DNA from: Paractinoplanes atraurantiacus
GTDB lineage: Bacteria > Actinomycetota > Actinomycetes > Mycobacteriales > Micromonosporaceae
Reading direction: 5' to 3'
Length of the DNA stretch: 64,000 nucleotides
Assembly: GCF_900215205.1 (NCBI RefSeq)
Contig: NZ_OBDY01000020.1
Span: forward strand, 62,001-126,000
Shown here one piece after another: positions 57,917-64,000 of the stretch. Numbering within the stretch: position 1 is the first letter of the stretch; each line of letters begins with the position of its first letter. The notes beneath the pieces were generated by a model that was not told where the DNA came from, did not search any database, and saw nothing but the letters and a program-made list of their open reading frames with translations. Position numbers and translations under genes: made by a program.

Positions 57917-57932
57917 ATACCCCTGGGGGTAT
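57917..57932. promoter_or_regulatory. CsoR/CstR-type operator upstream of the 53-aa cysteine protein
   Basis: ATACCCCTGGGGGTAT, an inverted repeat of the kind bound by CsoR-family repressors (a T-A flank with a run of C then G). TAGCAT/TATACC -10-like bases overlap it, so binding would block the promoter. Confidence 0.75.
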
Positions 57933-57965
57933 CACGCAGGGTGTCAGCGACAGGAGACGTGGAAG

Positions 57966-58127
57966 ATGTGTCGTCAGGTCACGTGCCGCAAGTGCGGCAA
58001 AACCACCTGGGCCGGGTGCGGTCAGCACGTGGATCAAGTCATGCGGGGCGTGCCCACGGCTGAGCGCTGCGCCGGTCACGACAACAAGCCGGCGACCGGC
58101 TTCTTCGCCCGGCTGTTCGGTCGCTGA
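57966..58127 (+). CDS. Small zinc-ribbon-like cysteine protein (53 aa)
   Basis: MCRQVTCRKCGKTTWAGCGQ begins the product, later ERCAGHDNK and a C-terminal amphipathic FFARLFGR. Cysteines in CxxC and CxxxH spacing suggest a zinc or persulfide-reactive site. Similar small proteins are common in bacteria, often unnamed. CAGGAGACG lies a little far (about 11 nt) from the ATG. The CstR-type operator directly upstream puts it in the same regulon as the MBL-rhodanese gene. Confidence 0.75.
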   Translation: MCRQVTCRKCGKTTWAGCGQHVDQVMRGVPTAERCAGHDNKPATGFFARLFGR

Positions 58128-58257
58128 CCCGCGACACCCTCATGGCCACCACCGGGCCCTGAACCGGCTTTCTCCACACGCTCTCCACGCCGGTTGCACA
58201 TCGACGCCACCCCGGCCGGCCATGGTGAAGATGTCAACAGCAAGCGAGGGAGGAGTC

Positions 58258-58941
58258 ATGCGGACCATCACCCGCCGCGCGGCCATCCTGGTGGCCGCCG
58301 GCACACTCGGCCTCGGTGGACTGGCGGTCGCCGCACCCGCACTGGCCGGCGACGGCCCCTTCGGGCCCGGCCCGTCCAGCACAGCCACCGCGGACCCTGG
58401 CGCTCGCGGCGGCGTGGGTTCCGGCTACGGCATGGGCTTCGGATACGGCATGGGTCCTGCCAACGGCGCCTGCCGCCGGCTGCCGGTCGGCGCGCGGCAG
58501 GGCACGTTGTCCACCGCACAGAAGGCCACGCTGGCGTCCATGGCCCAGGAGGAGAAGCTCGCGCACGACCTGTACGCGGCGTTCGCGGCCCGCTATGACG
58601 CGGTCGTCTTCGACCACATCGCCCACGCGGAAAGCCGGCACCAGGCCGCAGTCCGCACCCTGCTGCAGCGCTACGGCATCACCGACCCAACGGCGAACCA
58701 GCCGGCCGGCACGTTCGCCGACGAGACCATGCAGGCCACCTACGACAGGTTGCTGGCACAGGGCAGGCCAAGCCAGGCCGCCGCAATGGCCGTCGGGCAG
58801 CAGGTGGAACGCGACGACATCGCGGCCCTGAAAGCGGCCGCCGACGGGTTGACCGCGCCGGACGTCAAGCAGGTCTACACCGACCTGCTGGTGGCGTCGC
58901 AGCGGCACCTGACCGCGTTCACCCGCTGGGCGGCCCGATAG
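58258..58941 (+). CDS. DUF2202 ferritin-like secreted protein
   Basis: 227 aa. Twin-arginine-containing signal peptide (MRTITRRAAILVAAGTLGLG, cleaved near ALAGD), a Gly-Met-rich stretch (GSGYGMGFGYGMGPANG), then a DUF2202 ferritin-like helical domain (MAQEEKLAHDLYAAF, FDHIAHAESRHQAAVRTLL, QQVERDDIAALKAA) with the conserved E and ExxH metal ligands. It may bind iron or copper outside the membrane. GGGAGGAGTC precedes the ATG. The 130 bp before it show nothing else. Confidence 0.85.
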   Translation: MRTITRRAAILVAAGTLGLGGLAVAAPALAGDGPFGPGPSSTATADPGARGGVGSGYGMGFGYGMGPANGACRRLPVGARQGTLSTAQKATLASMAQEEKLAHDLYAAFAARYDAVVFDHIAHAESRHQAAVRTLLQRYGITDPTANQPAGTFADETMQATYDRLLAQGRPSQAAAMAVGQQVERDDIAALKAAADGLTAPDVKQVYTDLLVASQRHLTAFTRWAAR

Positions 58942-58966
58942 CTATTTCCGCCGGACGGCGAGTCGT

Positions 58967-59236
58967 TCAGGCCAAGGACAGAAAGAGCTTCTCCATCCGT
59001 TCCAGGTTGGCGCTCTGGTCCTCGCCGTCCTCGGCTGCGGTCACGCACTGCTGGAGCCCACTGGCGATGATTTTGAAGCCGGCCCGGTCGAGGGCCCGGG
59101 AGACGGCGGCCAACTGCGTCACGACGTCGGCGCAGTCGCGGCCCTCCTCCAGCATGCCGATGACGCCGCGGATCTGGCCCTCGGCACGGCGCAGCCGTTT
59201 GATCACATCGCCTGTCGCGGTCTGGTCGACCTGCAT
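58967..59236 (-). CDS. cstR: CstR-like persulfide-sensing repressor (CsoR/FrmR family)
   Basis: 89 aa all-helical CsoR-family repressor: VIKRLRRAEGQIRGVIGMLE, then the first cysteine in EEGRDCADVVTQLAA and the second in KIIASGLQQCVTAAED. The histidine that CsoR uses for copper is absent (GLQQC where copper sensors have HLxxC), and two cysteines with KII-SxxL as in staphylococcal CstR point to sulfane-sulfur sensing. GAGGAGCG precedes the ATG. It is divergent from the MBL-rhodanese gene, with two operators between. Confidence 0.82.
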   Translation of the reverse strand: MQVDQTATGDVIKRLRRAEGQIRGVIGMLEEGRDCADVVTQLAAVSRALDRAGFKIIASGLQQCVTAAEDGEDQSANLERMEKLFLSLA

Positions 59237-59270
59237 CCCGCACGCTCCTCGTTGTCAGCCCCTGCGATGG

Positions 59271-59284
59271 TACCCCGTGGGGTA
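59271..59284. promoter_or_regulatory. CstR-type operator 1 (cstR side)
   Basis: TACCCCGTGGGGTA, an inverted repeat 35 bp upstream of the cstR ATG; probably autoregulatory. Confidence 0.7.
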
Positions 59285-59315
59285 TTTGGTGCCGGCGCGT
59301 TAAGGTCGGGGAAGG

Positions 59316-59331
59316 ATACCCCCGGGGGTAT
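59316..59331. promoter_or_regulatory. CstR-type operator 2 (MBL-rhodanese side)
   Basis: ATACCCCCGGGGGTAT, a perfect 16-bp palindrome 34 bp before the GTG of the MBL-rhodanese gene; nearly identical to the operator at 57917. Confidence 0.8.
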
Positions 59332-59364
59332 AGATCTCGAGACGATTCGAAGGAGTTCCCGACC

Positions 59365-60615
59365 GTGTTCCGCATCCTGCCCATCGACACACCCACGCTC
59401 GGCGATCGCAGCTACCTCGTTCATGACGGCACCAGCGCGTTCGTCGTCGACCCGCAACGCGACATCGACCGCGTCCTCGCCCTGGCCACCGCCGAGCAGG
59501 TGACGATCACGCACGTCTTCGAAACGCACATCCACAACGACTACGTCACCGGCGGCTACGCCCTCGCTCGCGCGACCGGCGACCCCTGGGCACACCTTCA
59601 CCCATCTGTCCTACGCCCTGCAAGGTGACGGCGAAGAGGTCGCCGTGTTCTCCGGCGGCTCGCTGCTGTACGGCTCGGTCGGCCGCCCCGACCTGCTCGG
59701 CCCGGACCACACTCACGAACTCGTTGACCACCAGTACCGTTCGGCCCACCTCCTGGCCGGACTGCCGGACAGCGCCGGCGTCTATCCCACCCACGGCTTC
59801 GGCAGCTTCTGCTCGGCCCTCCAATCCGCCGCGACCGCTTCCACCATCGGCGACGAGAAGCGCGCCAATCCGGTGCTGACTCAGTCCCAGCACCAGTTCG
59901 TCGACCAACTGCTGTCCGGACTCGATGCATGGCCGGCCTACTACGCGCACATGGGCCCGGCCAACAGCACCGGTCGGGCCGCTCCCGATCTGGGCGCGCC
60001 CGAGCGGGCCGACGCCGAGCAGATCCGCAAGCGCCTCGCCGACGGCGAATGGGTCGTCGACCTGCGCCATCGGGTCGCGTTCGCCGCCGGCCACGTCGCC
60101 GGCACGCTCAACTTCGGCCTGGACGGCAGCTTCGCCACCTACCTCGGGTGGCTCATCCCGTGGGGTGCCCCGCTCACCCTGCTCGCCGAGACCCCGGACC
60201 AGGTCGCCGAAGCCCAACGCGAGCTCATCCGCATCGGCATCGGCATCGACCATCGGCCCACGCCATCGGGGAGCCCGCGGACTGGGCCGGCGACCATCGA
60301 CTCGAGTCTTACCCGCGCGCCACGTTCGCCGATCTCACTCAGGTCCGCCACCACCGGCCGGTGACCGTGCTCGACACCCGCCGCAACCTCGAGGTGGCCG
60401 AGGCCCGCATCGACGGCGCCGTCCACATCCCGTTGCACGAGCTGCCCGGCCGCCTCGGCGAGGTGTCCGACGGGGAGGTATGGGTGCACTGCGCCGCCGG
60501 TTACCGCGCCTCGATCGCCGCTTCTCTGCTCGCCGCCGCCGGCCGCCACGTCGTCGCCGTCGACGACGATTTCACCAACGCCACGACGGCCGGACTCCCC
60601 GTTCTGCGGCCGTGA
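59365..60615 (+). pseudogene. MBL-fold persulfide dioxygenase/rhodanese fusion (CstB-like), broken
   Basis: GTG at 59365 with AAGGAGTTC. The first 75 codons are a metallo-beta-lactamase start (DRSYLVHDGTSAFVVDPQRD, FETHIHNDYVTGG, ALARATG). The sequence then jumps to GHTFTHLSYALQGDGEEVAV in another frame; about 50-60 residues are missing, so a deletion with frame change lies near 59590. The middle part (HELVDHQYRS, WVVDLRHRVAFAAGHVAGTL) continues to about 60260, where a second shift leads to AHAIGEPADWAGDH and the final rhodanese domain with active-site Cys in VWVHCAAGYRAS. Intact relatives oxidise persulfides to sulfite and transfer sulfur. Confidence 0.75.
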
Positions 60616-60857
60616 GCCCCGCTGCTGATCTACGTCGCCGGGTTACCCGCCCAGCAGGCCAGGCATTCGGCTGGTTCGTCGTCGCCATGGGCGTCTTCGT
60701 CCTCGCTCAGCAGCCGGCGAACCGGGTGTGGAGTCATCCGCTGCTCTGCGTGGCGCTCGGCGGCTGCGTCGCCGCCACGGCCGGCGCCGTCCTCGCCCGC
60801 CGGCGCAAACCACCGCACCTGGGCGGCGGGCGGGTCAACGGCAGTCACGCCCGCTGA
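60612..60857 (+). CDS. Small two-helix membrane protein
   Basis: 81 aa, GTG start in a GTGA overlap with the rhodanese stop. Two hydrophobic helices (AFGWFVVAMGVFVLAQ and PLLCVALGGCVAATAGAVLA) and a basic end. It may resemble DUF2892-type proteins found beside rhodaneses; not certain. Its end overlaps the convergent histidine kinase gene by 23 bp. Confidence 0.62.
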   Translation: MSPAADLRRRVTRPAGQAFGWFVVAMGVFVLAQQPANRVWSHPLLCVALGGCVAATAGAVLARRRKPPHLGGGRVNGSHAR

Positions 60858-62226
60858 GCAGATCGCGTTCGGCGACAGCACCGGCGAGAGGCAGCCGCAC
60901 GGTCACGGTCAAGCCCCCTGCGTCGGGCGAATCGAGAACGACCGTGCCGCCGTGCGCGGTGACCAGTTCCCGCACCACGGCCAGTCCGATGCCCGAGCCG
61001 GTCGTCCCGGCCGTGTCACGGCCGCGCCACAGCCGGTCGAACGCGTGCGGAAGCTCATCCGCCGCCATGCCCGGACCGCTGTCCGCCACGAGCAGCACGG
61101 CATCGCCCTGCTCGGCCCGGACCGCGATGCGCAACCGATCTCCGGGGCGGCAGTAACGGGCGGCATTGGCCAACAGGTTGCCGATGACCTGATGCAAGCG
61201 ATCCGGGTCACCCCGAACCGGCACCTGCCGGTCGAGTTCGGCGATGACCATCAGTCCGTCGGCGTCGAGGCGAGGACGCTGCGCCGCCAAGGTCGCGGCA
61301 GTGATCTCCGCCAGGTCGGCATCGACCAGGTGCAGCGACATGGCGGCCGACTCGGCGGCCGACAGGTCGGCGAGATCCTGCACGACCCGGCCCAGCCGCA
61401 ACGACTGATCGTGCAGCGCGGCCAACCGTGGCGCGTCGGCCGGTCGCAGCCCATCACGCAACTCCTCCAGACCGGCCTGCAGCCCCGCCAGCGGCGTGCG
61501 CAACTCGTGCGCGATGTCGGACGCCTGCCGCCGGCGTACGGAATCGGCCCGCACCACCTCGTCGGCCATGGCGTCGAAGGCTTTCGCCACCTCCCCCAGC
61601 TCCCCCGGCGCCCGCAGCCGGGCACGGGCCGCGCGATCACCGGCGGCGAACCGGCGCGCCGCCGCGGCCAGAGCCACCAGCGGCCGAGCCAGCCGGCCCG
61701 AGACGAACGCGCTCACCACCAGCGCCGCCAGTAAAGCAGCACCCGCCGCCCCGCCGATCCACGACCAGGCCACGGCACGACCGGAGGACGCGCTCGCCGG
61801 AAACACCAGCCGGACACTGCCGACCCGCCGGTCACCGACGACGACCGGCTGCTCCACCACCGGTCCGGTGCCTTGCGCGTCGCGCATACCTTCCATGCCG
61901 GGACCCATGCCGCGCCCGGGCCACACCATGCTGCCGGCGGCATCCCGCACTGTCAGCCGGGTACCGGCGGCGGCAGCCAGGGCTGACGCCGGCGCCAGGT
62001 CCGCGCCGCTCCAGCCACCGGAGCGCAGGTACGCGTCAGCGGCAGCGCTCGCCACCTGAGCGGCGACCCGCTGCCGGTCCTGCCCGGCGGCGCTGGCCAG
62101 TCCACGGTCGGTGGCGATCAGAGCGGCAACCGTCAGCACCACCACCGACGACAACGCCACCAACACGAAAGCGGCCAGCAGACGCCGCCCCAGCGGACCG
62201 GCCCACACCGAACGGTCACCGGTCAC
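60835..62226 (-). CDS. Sensor histidine kinase
   Basis: 463 aa: two transmembrane helices (about 17-38 and 155-178) around an extracytoplasmic domain of about 115 residues, HAMP (ARPLVALAAAARRFAAGD), HisKA with phospho-acceptor His in DIAHELRTPL (near 239), then N, G1 (DSGPGMAADELPHAFDRL) and G2 (GTTGSGIGLAVVREL) boxes. The sensor domain has a Met-rich stretch, GRGMGPGMEGM, which may bind copper; that is speculative. The GTG at 62226 overlaps the end of the response-regulator reading frame. Confidence 0.88.
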   Translation of the reverse strand: MTGDRSVWAGPLGRRLLAAFVLVALSSVVVLTVAALIATDRGLASAAGQDRQRVAAQVASAAADAYLRSGGWSGADLAPASALAAAAGTRLTVRDAAGSMVWPGRGMGPGMEGMRDAQGTGPVVEQPVVVGDRRVGSVRLVFPASASSGRAVAWSWIGGAAGAALLAALVVSAFVSGRLARPLVALAAAARRFAAGDRAARARLRAPGELGEVAKAFDAMADEVVRADSVRRRQASDIAHELRTPLAGLQAGLEELRDGLRPADAPRLAALHDQSLRLGRVVQDLADLSAAESAAMSLHLVDADLAEITAATLAAQRPRLDADGLMVIAELDRQVPVRGDPDRLHQVIGNLLANAARYCRPGDRLRIAVRAEQGDAVLLVADSGPGMAADELPHAFDRLWRGRDTAGTTGSGIGLAVVRELVTAHGGTVVLDSPDAGGLTVTVRLPLAGAVAERDLLSGRDCR

Positions 62227-62938
62227 GCGACCACCCCAACCGGTAACCGACGCCGAGCACGGTCTCGACGATCCGCGCCCCGTCAGGCCCGAGCTTGCGC
62301 CGGAGGTTCTTCACGTGCGAGTCGATGGTGCGCTCGTAGCCGGGGAACTCGTACCCGCGCACCTGGTTGATCAGCTCGTAGCGCGAGTAGACCCGTCCGG
62401 GCGTGGCGGCCAGCGCGGTGAGCAGCCCTCACTCGGTCGGCGTCAGCTCCACCTGGGTGTCGTCCAGGTGCGCCTCGTGACGGCTCTCGTCGAGCCGTAG
62501 CCGCTCGCCGCCGTAGGTGATCGCCCTGGTGTTCTTCCCGTCACCGCCCCGGGTGCGGTGCAGCACCGCCTCGACCCGCAATACCAACTCGGTCGGGGAG
62601 AACGGCTTGGTCACGTAGTCGTCGGCGCCGTGGCGGAGCCCTTCGATGCGATCGTCGACACTGCTGCGGGCGGTCAGGACGATCACCGGCACCTCACGAC
62701 CGTGCTCGCGAGCGGCCGCCAAGACCTCACGGCCGTCGACATCGGGCAGGCCGAGGTCGAGCACGACCAGCTCGACACCGCCACCGGTCACCAGCTCGAT
62801 CGCCTCGGCGCCATAACCGGTGGTGCGCACCGGGTGACCGGCCCGCTGGAGATACCGGCGGACCAGTTCCCGCAGCTCGCGGTCGTCCTCGACGACCAGC
62901 ACGGCACCTGGCACACCGCAACTCTGCCCCTCGGCCAC
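62216..62938 (-). pseudogene. OmpR/PhoB-type response regulator with in-frame stop
   Basis: Receiver domain: VLVVEDDRELRELVRRYLQR, phospho-acceptor Asp in VVLDLGLPDVDG (near 62), VIVLTARSSVDDRIEG, DDYVTKPFSPTEL. The winged-helix part is interrupted by TGA at 62431-62429 after VELTPTE; the same frame goes on as GLLTALAATPGRVYSRYELI and ends IVETVLGVGYRLGW at 62216. Tryptophan is common at this place in the family, so a single TGG-to-TGA change would explain it. The product would have a receiver but no complete DNA-binding domain. Start is the GTG at 62938 or 62914. Confidence 0.75.
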
Positions 62939-62977
62939 GGACCGCGGACAGGGCCGTCCGGCCCGCGGTCCGTGGCC
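62933..62977. repeat. Long inverted repeat at the response-regulator start
   Basis: GGCCACGGACCGCGG (62933-62947) and its exact complement (62963-62977) flank a 15-nt centre that contains GGGCCGTCCGGCCC (62951-62964). The left arm covers the GTG at 62938. It could be an operator, a terminator or a hairpin controlling translation. Confidence 0.6.
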
Positions 62978-63003
62978 GTTGCGCGGGCCTCAGGGCCCAG
63001 CCT

Positions 63004-63049
63004 CGGGGCCGAACGGTCCTGACGCGGCCCACGGGGCCGGACGGAGAGT
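63004..63049 (+). promoter_or_regulatory. Possible dormancy-type promoter of the acyltransferase gene
   Basis: CGGGGCCGAACGGTCCTG (63004-63021), 12 of 17, with GAGAGT (63044-63049) at standard spacing. Confidence 0.48.
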
Positions 63050-63090
63050 GGAGGTGCGACCTGACGTCGCGCGCACCCGTGGAGGTGGCG

Positions 63091-64000
63091 ATGACTCCGG
63101 CATTCGGCAACCGTTCCGCTCTGCTGGACGTGCTCGAGCGCGCCGGAGCCGGGCGCGCCCTGCGGCGAATCGGCCTTGTCGAGGCGGCGGCGCCACGGCC
63201 GGCGGACACGCCGGAGGTGGCGGCGCTGCTCTCCGACGACGAGTTCGCGGCGCACGCCGGCGACCTGGCCGCCTCGCTCGGGCGCGACCGGCACGAGGTG
63301 CTCGCCGAGGCCGCCGGCTACCTCCGGGAGATGGGCGCCACTCACACCCGGCGCGCGACCGGCGACTGGGCCCGATTCAGCCGCTGGCTCACCCGGGCCC
63401 ACGACCTGGTCACCGACTCCGAGCAGGCACAGCGGCTGCGGTCTCTCGACCGAGGGCAGTCGCTGCTGTTCCCCTTCTCGCACCGTTCCTACCTGGACGG
63501 CGTCACCGTTCCCGCGGCCATCTCGCAGAATCGCGTGACGCCGCCGCTCGTGCTCGCCGGGGCCAACCTCGACGTGTTCCCGTTCAACCACCTGCTGCGC
63601 CGAGCGGGCTTCGTCTACATCCGACGCTCGACGACCGGAAACGACGTGTACCGCTTCGCGCTGCGCTGGTACGTCACTCAAATGATCAAGAATCGGCGCA
63701 ACCTGTGCTGGTCGATCGAGGGCGGCCGGACCCGGACCGGAAAGCTTCGCCCGCCCGCGTACGGGCTGCTGCACTACGTGATCGACGCGCTGGAGGCGAC
63801 GAACGGCCTGCGCGCGCTGATTGTGCCCGTCTCAGTCGTCTACGAGCAGTTGCACGAGGTGCCGCTGGTCACCACGGAGGCCCGGGGCGCCGGCAAGCGC
63901 CCCGAGGATCTGCGCTGGCTGTGGGCCTTCGGGCGGTCCCAGCGCGAGCGCTTCGGCCGGGCCTACGTCGAGTTCGGCGAGCCGTTCCCGCTGCGTGACC
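63091..64000 (+). CDS. Glycerol-3-phosphate acyltransferase (PlsB-like), 3' end outside window
   Basis: 303 codons visible, no stop before the edge. The acyltransferase block I is FPFSHRSYLDG (HxxxxD, near residue 134), block II GFVYIRRS, block III EGGRTRTGKLRPPAYG and block IV IVPVSVVYE, as in PlsB/GPAT. It would acylate glycerol-3-phosphate, the first step to phospholipid and triacylglycerol, and so complement the WS/DGAT at 5021-6286. GGAGGTGGCG precedes the ATG. Confidence 0.85.
   Translation, partial: MTPAFGNRSALLDVLERAGAGRALRRIGLVEAAAPRPADTPEVAALLSDDEFAAHAGDLAASLGRDRHEVLAEAAGYLREMGATHTRRATGDWARFSRWLTRAHDLVTDSEQAQRLRSLDRGQSLLFPFSHRSYLDGVTVPAAISQNRVTPPLVLAGANLDVFPFNHLLRRAGFVYIRRSTTGNDVYRFALRWYVTQMIKNRRNLCWSIEGGRTRTGKLRPPAYGLLHYVIDALEATNGLRALIVPVSVVYEQLHEVPLVTTEARGAGKRPEDLRWLWAFGRSQRERFGRAYVEFGEPFPLRD

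Noticed and set aside
60835..62938. The two-component system as the island's DosR/DosS pair
   Set aside because: The regulator is of the OmpR/PhoB type with a winged helix (and is interrupted), whereas DevR/OsdR proteins are NarL/LuxR type; the kinase lacks GAF domains.
62979..63998. 339-codon plus-strand frame at the right edge
   Set aside because: It reads a different frame from the PlsB-like gene at 63091, which has the ribosome binding site and all acyltransferase motifs.

Overview
The window is high-GC DNA with GTG/ATG starts, tight 4-base ATGA/GTGA overlaps, F420-type and Acg-type reductases, a GerW-type sporulation protein and many universal stress proteins. This points to a filamentous actinomycete; Micromonosporaceae (Actinoplanes-like) is my best guess, from style only. 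No rRNA, tRNA, CRISPR array, insertion sequence or integrase was seen.

Most of the window reads as one hypoxia/dormancy island. Its gene families match those of the mycobacterial DosR (DevR) and Streptomyces OsdR regulons: seven universal stress proteins (one broken), Acg-type nitroreductases, a WS/DGAT wax-ester synthase, a ribosome hibernation factor, CBS and CBS-BON proteins, a DUF1876 protein, CtpF-like P-type ATPases, a phosphoribosyltransferase and a Ddn-like F420 reductase. Glycolytic genes (GAPDH, aldolase, phosphoglycerate mutase) and a redox block are added: GltD-like ferredoxin oxidoreductase, pyruvate:ferredoxin oxidoreductase, PntAA/AB/B transhydrogenase and a group 3b NiFe hydrogenase. 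Together they suggest pyruvate oxidation and NAD(P)H/ferredoxin/H2 balancing when respiration stops.

The most striking signal is a dispersed 18-bp site, read with transcription as CCGGGACCTnCGGCCCTG. It lies 21-22 nt upstream of a -10 hexamer with A at position 2 and T at position 6 (CACGGT, GAGGCT, GACGCT, TAGCGT). I count about 20 good or fair copies in front of the island's genes and operons, several of them leaderless. No gene for the cognate regulator (a NarL/LuxR-type response regulator would be expected) is in the window.

Layout: 1-4.3 kb flavodoxin, a broken DUF6326/USP fusion, a flavodoxin remnant and three USPs; 4.3-9.9 kb DoxX, wax synthase, hibernation factor, nitroreductase, CBS-BON, phosphoglycerate mutase, small regulon proteins; 9.9-13.2 kb SulP-CBS-GAPDH; 13.5-16.2 kb a 34-aa peptide and a deacetylase-glycosyltransferase operon; 16.1-20.5 kb PRTase-USP-P-ATPase; 20.6-26.3 kb membrane proteins, Ddn-like reductase, mini-Acg, USP, CtpF; 26.3-37.7 kb aldolase-GltD-PFOR-Pnt-ABC operon; 37.7-42 kb a broken cNMP protein, two propeller proteins, a truncated E1-alpha and YbdK ligase; 42-46.5 kb hydrogenase; 46.6-57.7 kb USP, acyltransferase, PPOX, slipin, GerW, CoA-binding protein, DUF4389, GH65 phosphorylase and lipoprotein. 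From 57.9 kb the theme changes to a CstR-like persulfide regulon with a broken MBL-rhodanese gene, then a two-component system whose response regulator has an in-frame stop, and a partial PlsB-type acyltransferase at the right edge.

The island also carries many damaged genes (internal deletions, single-base frameshifts, a nonsense codon). The single-base cases could be sequencing errors; the deletions could not easily be.
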